From positions 28,380 through 92,379 of the forward strand of contig DKQG01000044.1 in assembly GCA_002471575.1 (NCBI GenBank): a stretch of 64,000 bases of DNA, given 5' to 3'. The translations under genes were made by a program, and so were the position numbers. Below are positions 33,421-43,182 of this stretch, piece after piece. The DNA is from Alphaproteobacteria bacterium UBA7314 (GTDB lineage: Bacteria > Pseudomonadota > Alphaproteobacteria > MPNO01 > UBA830). Each line of letters begins with the position of its first letter. Position 1 is the stretch's first letter. The notes beneath the pieces were generated by a model. That model was not told the DNA's origin. It worked only from the letters and a program-made list of their open reading frames with translations, and did not search any database.

Positions 33421-36381
33421 TTGACAAAATTCTTTGAAAACTGGGCGTCCGTGGTGGAGAAACTGCCGCATGCGGCGAACACGGACCTGAGGGCCATTCA
33501 TTTCGAGCGCTGGACCGAAGCGGCGGGCAGGACCGGCGACGATGCGATCGCCGATTTTGCGGCGGCGGCTATACAGGATCCAGCGACTGCCCGGGTGCTG
33601 TCTTCGGTCTTCGGGAACAGTCCCTTTCTCAGCCAATGCCTGATCTCCGACCTGGTATTCGCGCGAGAGCTTCTGTTGCGGGGGCCGGACGAAGCGTATT
33701 CCGAAGCATTTGACGCCGCTGCCGATCGCGCGTCGCTCGGTGACGAGAACGAGGATCAAGTGAAGCTTCGGTTGAGAATCGCGAAGCGTCGGGCGGCGCT
33801 GGCAATCGGGCTTGCGGACATCTCGGAGAGCTGGACGCTCGAACGGATTACCAGCGCGTTATCGGATTTCGCATCCGCGGCGCTTGGTGCAAGCTGCCGG
33901 TTCTTGTTGCGCCAGATGCACGACAGGGGCGACCTGGCCTTACATAACCCCGAGGATCCCGAAAATGACAGCGGTCTGATCGTTCTCGGAATGGGAAAGC
34001 TGGGGGCGCGGGAACTGAACTATTCCAGCGATATCGATCTTATTCTTCTCTATGACCAGGACATGGTACCGCATACTGGAAAGAATGGATTGCAGCATCT
34101 GTTTACTCGGTTTTCCCGCAACCTCGTCTCGCTGATGGATGAACGGACAAAGGACGGCTACGTGTTTCGGACCGATCTCCGCCTGCGACCCGACCCCGGG
34201 GCCACGCCCCCCGCGATTTCCGTGCTAGCCGCCGAAATGTATTACGAAAGCACCGGCCAGAACTGGGAACGGGCGGCGATGATCAAAGCGCGCCCGGTGG
34301 CCGGAGATGAGAAGGCGGGGCTGGCATTTCTCGATATTCTGCGGCCCTTCATGTGGCGCCGGTCCCTGGACTTCGCAGCGATCCAAGACATCCAGTCTAT
34401 AAAACGGCAGATCAATGCTTATCGCGGCGGCGCGAAGATTGCCGTGGCGGGGCACAATATCAAGCTCGGGCGGGGTGGTATCCGGGAAATCGAGTTCTAC
34501 GCGCAGACACAACAGCTGATTTGGGGCGGGCGTGATCCGGAACTGCGGGTACGGGGAACTTTATCGGCGATCGAGCGGCTGGACGCCGCCGGACATGTCG
34601 ACGGCGCGGCGTTTTCGGATCTGAAGCAGGCCTATAATTTCCATCGCCGCGTCGAACACCGCCTCCAGATGATTGACGACCGCCAGACCCATGAATTGCC
34701 GGAAAACGAAGAAGACCTGGAACGGATATCCGTTTTTCTGGGATATAGCAGCGTCGCCGATTTCACCGAAGAATTGCTCCGGCATCTGAAATGCGTCGAG
34801 TACCACTACGCGGCGTTGTTTGAGGGTGAGACAAACCTGGGCGGGCCAGGCAACCTCGTATTCACCGGCGCTGACGACGACCCTGACACGCTCAAGACGC
34901 TGACCGAGATGGGCTTCTCCGAACCGGCGACAGTTTCCAACACGGTGCGGACTTGGCACGCAGGACGTTACCGCGCGGTACGCAGCACCCGTGCCCGCCA
35001 ATTGCTGACCGAACTTGTCCCGACTATGTTGGACGCCTTTTCCGCATCCCCTAATCCGGATCTGGCGTTGCGGCGGTTCAACGAGTTTCTCGAGGGCCTG
35101 CCCGCCGGCGTACAGCTTTTTTCGCTGTTCAACGCGCATCCGGGTTTGTTCGACCTGGTGGCCGAGATCATGGGTGCCGCGCCGCGTCTTGCCGGGTGGC
35201 TCAGCCGGCATCCGATCCTGCTAGACGGTGTGTTGAGCCGCGATTTTTTTGATTTCGTGCCTGGACGCCACGACATGACGGCGGAACTCGCCGAGGCAAC
35301 GGGGCAGGCGCGGGATTTCCAGGATTTTCTCGATATACAGCGGCGCTGGGCAAATGACGGCATCTTTCAGGTCGGTGCCCATATGCTGCGGGGACGGCTT
35401 GAGCCGGTCGATGCATCAGGCCCCTTGTCCGATATCGCGGATACGTGCCTTACGTCGCTGCTGCCCGAGATTAAAAGGGAGTTCGCCGACACGCATGGAC
35501 ACGTGCCGGGCGGAGAGATGGCCGTGATCGCATTCGGCAAGCTTGGTAGCCGCGAGATGATGCCAGGATCGGATCTGGACCTGTTGTTCGTTTATGACTC
35601 CCCGTCCAACACTGAGCAGTCCGATGGCAGGCGCCCCTTGCCGCCGGGACAGTATTACAGTCGGCTGTGCCAGCGTTTTATCGGCGCGATTACAGCGCCG
35701 ACCGCTGAAGGCAGGCTGTATGAGGTCGATATGCGGTTGCGTCCCGCCGGGAATGCCGGGCCTATCGCATCGTCGCTGGAAGCGTTCACCAGGTATCAGA
35801 AAACCGATGCCTGGACCTGGGAACACCAGGCGTTGACCCGCGCCCGTGTGGTGTGCGCCGAGGGTGATTTGGGAGAAAACCTCGAAGCCGCAGTGCGGTC
35901 AGTATTGACGGCACGCCGAGATGCCAGTGACCTTGCCAGCGACGTCGCGGAGATGCGGGAACGGATACGCAGAGAACACGGCGTTGATGACATCTGGTCC
36001 GTTAAACATATTCCGGGAGGGATAGTCGATATCGAGTTCCTCGCTCAGTACCTGCAGCTCAAATATGCAGCCGAAACGCCTGAAATCTTGGCGGGGGATA
36101 CAGCTACAGCGTTTGCCGTCGCCGGAGAAAAAGGCCTGATCGAAACGGACGTCGCATCCGAACTAGTAAATGCCACGATCCTTTGGCGGAACCTTCAGGG
36201 CATTCTGCGGCTGACGGTAGAGGGCGGATTTTCGGAGGACGGCGCAGCCGTGGCGTTGAAACGGGTGATCACGCGGGCCTGCGGGGCGGTTGACTTCGAA
36301 ACGCTCAAGCAAACAATAGAGACGACCGCGGCGAAGAGCGCTGCGCTTTGCCAAGCGTTTTTCGGTATACCGAAAAACTGA
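33421..36381 (+). CDS. glnE: Bifunctional glutamine synthetase adenylyltransferase/deadenylase
   Basis: Adds and removes AMP on glutamine synthetase under PII control, setting nitrogen assimilation. The 986-residue protein has two nucleotidyltransferase domains: the N-terminal deadenylase with GMGKLGARELNYSSDIDLI near residue 185, and the C-terminal adenylylase with AFGKLGSREMMPGSDLDLL near residue 705. Each is followed by a helical GlnD/PII-uridylyltransferase-like region (for example GRGGIREIEFYAQ and PGGIVDIEFLAQY). The start is TTG 33421; no better ATG is present nearby. Divergent from the AsmA-like gene. Confidence 0.96.
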   Translation: MTKFFENWASVVEKLPHAANTDLRAIHFERWTEAAGRTGDDAIADFAAAAIQDPATARVLSSVFGNSPFLSQCLISDLVFARELLLRGPDEAYSEAFDAAADRASLGDENEDQVKLRLRIAKRRAALAIGLADISESWTLERITSALSDFASAALGASCRFLLRQMHDRGDLALHNPEDPENDSGLIVLGMGKLGARELNYSSDIDLILLYDQDMVPHTGKNGLQHLFTRFSRNLVSLMDERTKDGYVFRTDLRLRPDPGATPPAISVLAAEMYYESTGQNWERAAMIKARPVAGDEKAGLAFLDILRPFMWRRSLDFAAIQDIQSIKRQINAYRGGAKIAVAGHNIKLGRGGIREIEFYAQTQQLIWGGRDPELRVRGTLSAIERLDAAGHVDGAAFSDLKQAYNFHRRVEHRLQMIDDRQTHELPENEEDLERISVFLGYSSVADFTEELLRHLKCVEYHYAALFEGETNLGGPGNLVFTGADDDPDTLKTLTEMGFSEPATVSNTVRTWHAGRYRAVRSTRARQLLTELVPTMLDAFSASPNPDLALRRFNEFLEGLPAGVQLFSLFNAHPGLFDLVAEIMGAAPRLAGWLSRHPILLDGVLSRDFFDFVPGRHDMTAELAEATGQARDFQDFLDIQRRWANDGIFQVGAHMLRGRLEPVDASGPLSDIADTCLTSLLPEIKREFADTHGHVPGGEMAVIAFGKLGSREMMPGSDLDLLFVYDSPSNTEQSDGRRPLPPGQYYSRLCQRFIGAITAPTAEGRLYEVDMRLRPAGNAGPIASSLEAFTRYQKTDAWTWEHQALTRARVVCAEGDLGENLEAAVRSVLTARRDASDLASDVAEMRERIRREHGVDDIWSVKHIPGGIVDIEFLAQYLQLKYAAETPEILAGDTATAFAVAGEKGLIETDVASELVNATILWRNLQGILRLTVEGGFSEDGAAVALKRVITRACGAVDFETLKQTIETTAAKSAALCQAFFGIPKN

Positions 36382-36406
36382 AACCGGACAACGACAGGGA
36401 GCATAC

Positions 36407-37090
36407 ATGCCGTCTACGGACATCAGCTACACGACACGCGACAATGAGACCTTCACCGGCTACCTAGCCGAACCGCATGGAGACGGCAAGGTGCCCGGCA
36501 TCCTGCTGATCACCGCGATTTTCGGTATCGACGATGAAATGAAAGAACTTGCCAATGCCTGGGCGGCAGATGGGTTTATCGTTTCCGTGCCCGATATCTT
36601 CTGGCGTGTCATGCCGGGCCCCACGGCGGACATAGAAAAGGCGTTCGACCGCTACAATGCGTTCGACGCGGAGCAGGGCTACAAGGATGTGGAAGATCTG
36701 ATGGAAAATTTGCGCTCTCATCCGCGCTGTAACGGCAAGGCCGGCGTGCTGGGCTTCTGTTTCGGGGGGCGCTACGCGCAGTATGCCGTGGCCCGACTGG
36801 GCGCGGATGCCGCAGGCGCTTTTCATGGTACGCTGATCGACCAGGAGCTTAACCCGATGCCGCCGGCCGATTGTCCGGTCAGCTTCCATTTCGGGGTGGA
36901 CGATCCGGTAGTGCCTATGGCTGTGGTGGATCAGATCAAATCGGCCTATGCGAACCACCCCAATGCCGAGATTGTCGCCCATAATGGCTCTGGCCACAAT
37001 TTCTCCATGCCCCACAAGGACGGCTATCACGCCGGCGTGGCCGCCACGGCGCGCCAGGCGGTTCTCGACACTTTCAACCGAATGAAATGA
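36407..37090 (+). CDS. Dienelactone hydrolase family protein
   Basis: A 227-residue alpha/beta hydrolase of the dienelactone hydrolase family. The nucleophile is Cys in GFCFGGRY near residue 118, with the catalytic Asp in FGVDDPVVP near 165 and His in GSGHNFSMPHK near 198. The Cys-Asp-His triad is that of true dienelactone hydrolases, which open the lactone ring in chloroaromatic catabolism, though many homologues have other ester substrates. AGGGAG precedes ATG 36407. It overlaps bcp by ATGA, so the two are co-translated. Confidence 0.88.
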   Translation: MPSTDISYTTRDNETFTGYLAEPHGDGKVPGILLITAIFGIDDEMKELANAWAADGFIVSVPDIFWRVMPGPTADIEKAFDRYNAFDAEQGYKDVEDLMENLRSHPRCNGKAGVLGFCFGGRYAQYAVARLGADAAGAFHGTLIDQELNPMPPADCPVSFHFGVDDPVVPMAVVDQIKSAYANHPNAEIVAHNGSGHNFSMPHKDGYHAGVAATARQAVLDTFNRMK

Positions 37091-37554
37091 AAATGCTCAA
37101 AGCGGGAAAAAAGGCACCGGCCTTTAACGCCGTGACCGACGGCGACGGAAAAATAGCTCTCAAGGATCTCAAGGGCAGGAACGTGGTTCTGTATTTCTAT
37201 CCGAAGGACATGACCCCGGGCTGCACTACTGAAGCGGAGGGTTTTCGAGACGCGATCAAGAATTTCGAGAAGGCGAATACCGTCGTGATCGGGGTCTCGA
37301 AGGACAGTGTGAAGCGTCATGATAACTTCAAGTCCAAGCACGGCCTGCCATTCACCCTGATCAGCGATGAGGATGGCAAGATCTGCGAAGCCTATGGCGT
37401 GTGGCAGACAAAAAAGAACTACGGGCGCGAATACATGGGCATTGTCCGGTCTACGTTCCTGATCGACGATAAAGGCAAGATCGCCAAAATTTGGTCCAAC
37501 CTGCGGGTCAAGGGCCACGTCGACACGGTACTGGAGGCCGCGCAGTCGCTGTGA
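37087..37554 (+). CDS. bcp: Thioredoxin-dependent peroxiredoxin Bcp
   Basis: Reduces hydroperoxides in the cytoplasm using thioredoxin. The 155-residue AhpC/TSA-family protein has FYPKDMTPGCTTEAEGFRD near residue 42, whose Cys is the peroxidatic residue; the second Cys position used by some BCPs is not obvious, apart from the Cys of GKICEAYG. The catalytic Thr and Arg (RSTFLID) are in place. The start overlaps the dienelactone hydrolase stop. DUF455 follows after 10 bases, so three genes may form one transcript. Confidence 0.94.
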   Translation: MKMLKAGKKAPAFNAVTDGDGKIALKDLKGRNVVLYFYPKDMTPGCTTEAEGFRDAIKNFEKANTVVIGVSKDSVKRHDNFKSKHGLPFTLISDEDGKICEAYGVWQTKKNYGREYMGIVRSTFLIDDKGKIAKIWSNLRVKGHVDTVLEAAQSL

Positions 37555-37564
37555 CGGTTAAGGG

Positions 37565-38350
37565 GTGACACAGACACTGTCGGACCGCGTTGTTGGGGTT
37601 CTCGGAACCGGCGAAGCGGTAGGCAAGGCGCAGGCCGCGCGGGCGGTGGTTGCCGACTGGCGATCGGGGATCATTCCTGAGATCGGCCGTGCCATGCCGC
37701 GCGACCGGCCAAAGCGCCCAATGAAGCCCGACCTACTTTTGCCGCGCGACATGCCGCGGCGCGGCAAGGCGCAGACGCTGGCGGGGCGTATCGCACTGCT
37801 GCACGCCATCGCGCATATCGAACTCAATGCCGTCGATCTGGCGGCCGATATCCTCGTCCGGTTTCCGGACGCAGATGCGCCTTTGGAATTCTACAACGAT
37901 TGGCTGGGAGTACTGGACGATGAAGCAAAACACTTCTTTTTGATGTCGGATCGTCTGACAGCTCTCGGTACCGCTTATGGCGACCTGCCGGCGCATGACG
38001 GGTTGTGGCAGGCGGCACAGGACACGGCGGACGATCTACTCGCCCGCCTCGCAGTTGTGCCGCTGGTGCTGGAAGCCCGCGGCCTTGACGTCACGCCGCA
38101 GATGATTAGCAGCCTCGATGAGGTGGGCGACCCAGATTCTGTCGCCGCTCTAGAGGTGATTTACAAGGACGAGATCGGCCATGTGGCCGTCGGGCGCAAA
38201 TGGTTCGAATATTTCTGCGACGACGTGCCGGAACACACCTGGCGGAGGCTGGTAAAGCAGTATTTCCACGGGGCGGTGAAACCGCCTTTCAATGATGCAG
38301 CCCGTGCGGAGGCGGGGTTCGGTGCAGCGTATTACTCGGAATTGACCTAA
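37565..38350 (+). CDS. DUF455 ferritin-like diiron protein
   Basis: A 261-residue member of the DUF455 ferritin-like family, common in proteobacteria and of unproven function; it has been compared with the tRNA hydroxylase MiaE. Diiron-type ligand motifs are visible along four helices: HAIAHIELNAVD near residue 80, DDEAKHFFLMSDRL near 118, and YKDEIGHVAVG near 200. GTG 37565 is the start, with only a weak ribosome site. Cytoplasmic. Its stop overlaps that of the opposing hydrolase gene by four bases. Confidence 0.87.
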   Translation: MTQTLSDRVVGVLGTGEAVGKAQAARAVVADWRSGIIPEIGRAMPRDRPKRPMKPDLLLPRDMPRRGKAQTLAGRIALLHAIAHIELNAVDLAADILVRFPDADAPLEFYNDWLGVLDDEAKHFFLMSDRLTALGTAYGDLPAHDGLWQAAQDTADDLLARLAVVPLVLEARGLDVTPQMISSLDEVGDPDSVAALEVIYKDEIGHVAVGRKWFEYFCDDVPEHTWRRLVKQYFHGAVKPPFNDAARAEAGFGAAYYSELT

Positions 38351-39057
38351 CCAAATTCTAGCAATAACTCCGCCAGCAGGTCCGGCGCGTCGATCATCGC
38401 GTCGTGGCCGGAAGAGATCGTGCGGACGTCCCAGTCGGGTTCATGGCTCAACTGGGTAGCAAATCGGTCGAAGCTGCTGTTGGGGTGGTGTTCAGCGAGC
38501 AGATACATTTTTCTCGGCACGGATTGCCATGCGCCAGTCAGGTACACCGGCTGAGAAAAGGTCCTAATCGGCTGCGGTACGCAGCGCCGTGTTACCCAGT
38601 CGGCATCATCAGGATCCATCACGCCGAAATAATCAGGCGGCATGGGATCGACTTTCCAGCCGTCACCTGTGGTAGCGACCTGTTCACGGATGTGCTGGGC
38701 GCGTTCGGGAGGCCATCCGTCCATGAGGGAGTGACCGTCCTGAGGCACGAAAGCATCGAGCCAGATCGCGGCGCAGAATTTATCGATTTGTCGGTCTAGC
38801 ACCGGCGTGATGACCTGACCGCCATAGGAATGGCCGCAAACGACTAGGTCTCTCAGCTCTTCCATCTCGATCACGCCGAGCAGGTCGTTGATGTGACATT
38901 CCAGATCCGTCTCCGGCGTCGCCAGATGAGCACGGTCGCCCAGACCGGTCAGGGTCGGCGTGTAAACGTCGTGACCCGCATCCCGGAGCAGTTTCGAAAC
39001 GCGCACCCAGCACCAGCCCCCGTGCCATGCGCCGTGTACTAACAGATAGGTCGCCAT
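38347..39057 (-). CDS. Alpha/beta hydrolase (MES/hydroxynitrile-lyase-like)
   Basis: A 236-residue hydrolase starting MATYLLVHGAWHGGWCW at ATG 39057 (GGAAG upstream). It has the HG-x-W oxyanion loop, the nucleophile elbow GHSYGGQV near residue 78, and the catalytic Asp and His in the C-terminal third (SSGHDAMIDAPDLLA). The layout matches the salicylate-esterase/hydroxynitrile-lyase group often annotated simply as esterase. Cytoplasmic, substrate unknown. Convergent with DUF455; the SDR gene reads away on the other side. Confidence 0.85.
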   Translation of the reverse strand: MATYLLVHGAWHGGWCWVRVSKLLRDAGHDVYTPTLTGLGDRAHLATPETDLECHINDLLGVIEMEELRDLVVCGHSYGGQVITPVLDRQIDKFCAAIWLDAFVPQDGHSLMDGWPPERAQHIREQVATTGDGWKVDPMPPDYFGVMDPDDADWVTRRCVPQPIRTFSQPVYLTGAWQSVPRKMYLLAEHHPNSSFDRFATQLSHEPDWDVRTISSGHDAMIDAPDLLAELLLEFG

Positions 39058-39196
39058 TTCCGCTTCCCTTCGCAAATATTCGACAATCATGTGCCAGTTC
39101 ATCTAAGCGGGCCAGTCATTTGGTGCCGTCGTGGCGTCCGTCGCAGAATCCGGTATCGTTTCCCTGATTATCCGAGAAATCAATGGAGCGTCCAAC

Positions 39197-39973
39197 ATGT
39201 CTATATCAGCTGAAAATCATCCCTCAAGGGGTGTCGCTTTCATTACTGGCGGTGGTGGCGGTATCGGCGTCGCAACAGCCGAACGCTTGGCGGCGAACGG
39301 TGTCCAGGTCGCCGTGGTCGATCACGATACCGCGTTGGCCGAAACAGTTGCAGAGCGGATCGTATCGGCGGGCGGAACCGCGCTTCCGCTTACGCTCGAT
39401 GTTACGGATTCGGCACAGGTTGCCGCGTCGGTCGCTGCGGCGGAAGCGGCATTGGGACCCGTCGATTATCTCGTCAACGCGGCGGGTATTTTTCAGTGGT
39501 CGAATGTAGAAGACATCTCCGACACCGATTTCGAGACCATGTTTCGGGTGCACGTGTTAGGCATGCATTCGGTTACTCGGACTCTACTGCCGGGGATGTT
39601 GAGCCGGGCGGCAGGCGCCATCGTCAACATCACGTCGATCCACGCCGTGCGCGGGCAATCGCTGACCGCGCATTATTCGGCGGCCAAGGGAGCGATTCTC
39701 GCCTATACGAAATCGCTCGCGCGGGAGAAATCGCCGCAGGGCATCCGCGTGAATGCGGTGGCGCCGGGGCCAATCGACACGCCGCTGTGGCGCGGCGACC
39801 TGGACGAATTCGAATTGGCCGACAAGATGGCGGAGCGATCTACCGTCATCCCCATGAATCGGCTCGGTACGGCCGACGAGGTGGCTGCCGGCATAGTCTT
39901 TCTGCTGTCGCCCGGTGCAAGCTATCTGACCGGACATATTATGACCATCGATGGCGGCGAGGTGATGAACTAG
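39197..39973 (+). CDS. Short-chain dehydrogenase/reductase
   Basis: A 258-residue classical SDR, starting MSISAENHPSRG at ATG 39197 with GGAG 8 bases upstream. It has the NAD(P) motif TGGGGGIG near residue 19, Asp in AVVDHD suggesting NAD preference, NAAG near 92, the catalytic Ser (NITSIHAVRG), and Tyr and Lys in HYSAAKG near 158-162. The C-terminal GPIDTPLW and SYLTGHIMTIDGGEVMN are typical. The substrate cannot be inferred. It is followed after 41 bases by an alpha/beta hydrolase. Confidence 0.9.
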   Translation: MSISAENHPSRGVAFITGGGGGIGVATAERLAANGVQVAVVDHDTALAETVAERIVSAGGTALPLTLDVTDSAQVAASVAAAEAALGPVDYLVNAAGIFQWSNVEDISDTDFETMFRVHVLGMHSVTRTLLPGMLSRAAGAIVNITSIHAVRGQSLTAHYSAAKGAILAYTKSLAREKSPQGIRVNAVAPGPIDTPLWRGDLDEFELADKMAERSTVIPMNRLGTADEVAAGIVFLLSPGASYLTGHIMTIDGGEVMN

Positions 39974-40014
39974 TGGAGGGTGACGCGCTGGGCCCGCCAT
40001 GATATGCCCGACGA

Positions 40015-40791
40015 ATGCTCGAACTGGCCTGCAACGAATATGGAGAGGACGGCTCGCCGCTGATCGTGATGCACGGTCTGTTCGGTTCCGCCCGCAACTG
40101 GGCGGGGATTGCACGCGCGCTGGCCGAGACCCACCAAGTCTATTCGCTTGATCTGCGCAATCACGGCGCATCGCCGCGCGCGTCGACGATGACTTACAAG
40201 GAAATGGCAGAAGATGTCGCCGGGTTTATCGACCGCACCGGTATTGAAGCCCCCGTCGTGATGGGCCATTCCATGGGCGGCAAAGTGGCGATGCGCCTAG
40301 CGCTCGAACGGCCGGATCTGCTGAAAGGCCTGATAGTGGTCGATATCGCACCGGTGACCTACGGCCATGACATGCTGGACTACATCGCCGCGATGCAGAT
40401 GCTCGATTTATCGGGTGAACAGCGCAGGGGCGAGCTGGAAGAAGAGCTGCGCGAAGAGGTCGAGGACCCGGGCATCACCACGTTTCTGATGACCAATCTG
40501 GAGCGCGCCAATGGCGGCTTTCAGTGGCGCATTAACCTGCAGGCCATCACCGCCGGGATGAGCGGTATTTCAGCATTTTCTTATCCTGACGGTGCCGTGT
40601 TTGATGGCCCCACCGCCTTTATCGCTGGAGAGCATTCCACCTATATACGTGACGATCACCGCGACCGCATTCTCGAATTGTTTCCCAGGGCGCGAACAGT
40701 GACGATCAAGGGCGCATCCCACTGGGTGCACGCGGATCAGCCGGACGCGTTCTTGAAAACGGTAAACGCGTTTGTGGAGACATCAGAGTAA
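40015..40791 (+). CDS. Alpha/beta hydrolase, YbfF-like esterase
   Basis: A 258-residue protein with MHGLFGSARNW near the N-terminus, LRNHGASPRA, the nucleophile elbow GHSMGGKVAMR near residue 86, and the catalytic His in KGASHWVHADQPDAF near 240. These segments are close to the YbfF acyl-CoA esterase group. Cytoplasmic; no signal peptide. It lies downstream of the SDR gene on the same strand and is convergent with the UbiD gene with only three bases between the stops. Confidence 0.88.
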   Translation: MLELACNEYGEDGSPLIVMHGLFGSARNWAGIARALAETHQVYSLDLRNHGASPRASTMTYKEMAEDVAGFIDRTGIEAPVVMGHSMGGKVAMRLALERPDLLKGLIVVDIAPVTYGHDMLDYIAAMQMLDLSGEQRRGELEEELREEVEDPGITTFLMTNLERANGGFQWRINLQAITAGMSGISAFSYPDGAVFDGPTAFIAGEHSTYIRDDHRDRILELFPRARTVTIKGASHWVHADQPDAFLKTVNAFVETSE

Positions 40792-40794
40792 GGT

Positions 40795-42243
40795 TTACAC
40801 TTCCCGCGGCAGTTTCAGCTCGTCCAGATCTGGCAGGCCGTAGTCGCCCCAGTTGTCTGCCACGTCGCGCATTTTATCCAGCGGCGGCAGTGATACGGCC
40901 GGGTAGTCCCACTTTTTCGTCGCGTCGATCACCATCTTTGTACCGCTGATGTCGGCCTGGGTCAGGCCCGGTTCGAACGAAGACGGGTCCAGTTCGACGG
41001 ACGCCGTGTTGGGTATCGTTTTGATGTCCTTGTCGGGGCGCACCCGCCATGCCATGACCCAGTCGCGCATGAACGGATCATTGATATCGATGTCGTCGTC
41101 GCAAATGACGATCCATTTGAAGTAGCTCATCCCGAAATGGCCCATGGTGCCGAAAGCGGTCTGGTCAACATGGCCGGAATACATCTTCTTCATGCTGATC
41201 CACAGTGTCGCCGTGCCGCCGCCGGCTTCCAGCGCGTGCACGTCGTGTATGCCAGGCAGGTTGAGGTCTTCGGTCAGATGTTTCTTTAGCCCGGCCTCGA
41301 GCAGGGCGCGCTTAATCATCGAGGATTCAGACGGCGGGAATTGGCTGATCACACCCATCACGATGGGGTCCTTACGATGAGTGATGCAGTTAACCCGGAA
41401 CACCGGCCCTTCGCGCCCGCCAGCCATGTAGCCGGTGAATTCTCCAAAAGGGCCCTCGGGTTCGGTGTGATCCATTAGCACCTCGCCCTCGATGATAATT
41501 TCGGCATGGGCGGGCACCTCGAGATCCACTGTTTTGCATTTTACCATCTCGATGGCTTCGCCGCGGATACCGCCGGCTACTGCCAGTTCGTCAGCGCCGT
41601 ATCGTGCCGGGGCGACAAGGTACTGGATCGGGTCGCCGCCGATGACGATGGCGGCCGGCATATGTTCGCCGCGCTCCTTGTATTTTTTATGATGGATGGC
41701 GCCGCCACGATCAGGTGCGCCGAACAGGATGCCGGTGGTGTTTTTGCTTTTCACCTGGCAGCGGCGGATGCCGATGTTGCGCCGGCCGGTATCGGGGTCC
41801 TTGGTAACCCAGAGGGGTGTGAGATAGGGGCCGGCATCTTTTTCTGGCGTCCAGATAGGCACCGGAAGCTTGGTTAGATCGACGTCGTCACCGCGGAAGA
41901 TGACCTCTTGGCAGGGGCCGCTGTCTACCAGCACCGGCTCGATCGGGGCGTTTATGCCGCTGGTGACGCGTTCGTGGATGTTTTCCAAATTCGGCTCGCA
42001 TCCAAGTGCCGCGGCGATCATCTTGCGCGACGATGCCACAACCCCGCCGACCACGCGGCCGCCTTTGAAGCCCTTGATGTTGCGAAATCCGATGCCGTAA
42101 CGACTGTCTTCGTCCATGGCGCGGAAAATCATGCGCAGGACGGCACCGATCTCCCAGTCCTTGTCGACCTCCTTGTCGACCCATTTGAACATGCCCTGCT
42201 GTTCTAAAACCTGTAGCCAAGGCCGCAAGGATTCGTACGCCAT
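40795..42243 (-). CDS. UbiD family decarboxylase
   Basis: A 482-residue prenylated-FMN-dependent (de)carboxylase of the UbiD family. The start was placed at ATG 42243 (MAYESLRPWLQVLEQQG) behind GGAGAG; the open frame extends 80 codons upstream without family features. Recognisable blocks are RNIKGFKGGRVVGG, RCQVKSKNTTGILF, AIVIGGDPIQYL, PEGPFGEFTGYM with catalytic-region Glu residues, and PPSESSMIKRALLEAGL. Homologues decarboxylate aromatic and unsaturated acids. No ubiX is adjacent. Substrate unknown; ubiquinone synthesis is possible but not shown. Confidence 0.9.
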   Translation of the reverse strand: MAYESLRPWLQVLEQQGMFKWVDKEVDKDWEIGAVLRMIFRAMDEDSRYGIGFRNIKGFKGGRVVGGVVASSRKMIAAALGCEPNLENIHERVTSGINAPIEPVLVDSGPCQEVIFRGDDVDLTKLPVPIWTPEKDAGPYLTPLWVTKDPDTGRRNIGIRRCQVKSKNTTGILFGAPDRGGAIHHKKYKERGEHMPAAIVIGGDPIQYLVAPARYGADELAVAGGIRGEAIEMVKCKTVDLEVPAHAEIIIEGEVLMDHTEPEGPFGEFTGYMAGGREGPVFRVNCITHRKDPIVMGVISQFPPSESSMIKRALLEAGLKKHLTEDLNLPGIHDVHALEAGGGTATLWISMKKMYSGHVDQTAFGTMGHFGMSYFKWIVICDDDIDINDPFMRDWVMAWRVRPDKDIKTIPNTASVELDPSSFEPGLTQADISGTKMVIDATKKWDYPAVSLPPLDKMRDVADNWGDYGLPDLDELKLPREV

Positions 42244-42564
42244 TGGAAGCTCTCCGTGATTGTTGCGGGGAGTATCGAAAAAAGGCGGCACGCTTACAAG
42301 CCAATTGGTGAGAAATTCTCGGCGGGAAGGGGTCTGTAAGCCGACGAACACGATCTTTCTAATCATCACTAAAGGTGTCGTTGCGGCGACCGGAAACACC
42401 CCTGTTAAACCGGGTGCCGCCGCGATTGCTCTCCAGTTTTTGTGCCAGAGTCTGGATTTTCTGAGTGTCTGGTAACGATCCCGCGCCATCGCGATAACGT
42501 ATATGTGCTGAGGTCGCGTCGATTTCGGCCGATCTTCGGGGCGTTACATCTCGGGAGAGTAACA
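42244..42564. other. Divergent ubiD / msrA intergenic region
   Basis: About 320 bases without a supported gene. Open frames exist on both strands as upstream extensions of ubiD and msrA but carry no family similarity. The region should hold both promoters. GGGAGAG at the right end is the msrA ribosome site. Confidence 0.45.
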
Positions 42565-43182
42565 TTGAGGAAGATTGTTTTTGCTACGTTTGCTGTCCTC
42601 GGCATCGCCGCGGGCGCGAAAACGGCATTAGCGCAGGAAACCAGAGTCGCCACATTTGCGGGAGGCTGTTTCTGGTGCATCGAATCGGATTTCGACCGGG
42701 TACCCGGCGTCTTAAAAACCATTTCTGGCTATACCGGCGGACGAACCAAGGACCCTACCTATAAGAAAATAGTGCGTGGCGATACGGGTCACCACGAAGC
42801 GTTGCAGATCACCTACGACCCGAAAAAAGTTACCTACAAACAGCTTCTCACTGTGTTCTGGCACTCGATCGATCCGATCGACAGTGGTGGTCAGTTCTGC
42901 GACCGGGGCGAGCCTTACGAGACGGCTGTTTTCGTCCACAACGAAGAACAGCGCAAACAGGCCGAGGCCTCCAAAGCCGCGGCTAAGGAAAAGCTGGGCC
43001 AGAAGATCTTCACACCCGTGGAGAGCGCGGCGAAATTCTACCGCGCCGAGGAACACCATCAAGATTATCACAACAAGAGTCCGCTTCGTTACAAATACTA
43101 TCGCTGGAATTGCGGCCGGAACCAGCGGGTGAGGGAACTCTGGGGCGGGGACGCCTATAAGGGCATCCCCGAAAAAGGTTAG
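42565..43182 (+). CDS. msrA: Secreted peptide-methionine (S)-S-oxide reductase MsrA
   Basis: Reduces methionine-S-sulfoxide. From TTG 42565 (GGGAGAG upstream) it is 205 residues with a signal peptide (hydrophobic about residues 4-20, ending ALAQ), so this copy acts in the periplasm. The catalytic motif GGCFWC is near residue 34, followed by GVLKTISGYTGG, RGDTGHHEALQI, FWHSIDP and EEHHQDY, all family landmarks. It also has the NCGRNQRV segment. The stop TAG shares bases with the stop of the opposing glyoxalase gene. Confidence 0.94.
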   Translation: MRKIVFATFAVLGIAAGAKTALAQETRVATFAGGCFWCIESDFDRVPGVLKTISGYTGGRTKDPTYKKIVRGDTGHHEALQITYDPKKVTYKQLLTVFWHSIDPIDSGGQFCDRGEPYETAVFVHNEEQRKQAEASKAAAKEKLGQKIFTPVESAAKFYRAEEHHQDYHNKSPLRYKYYRWNCGRNQRVRELWGGDAYKGIPEKG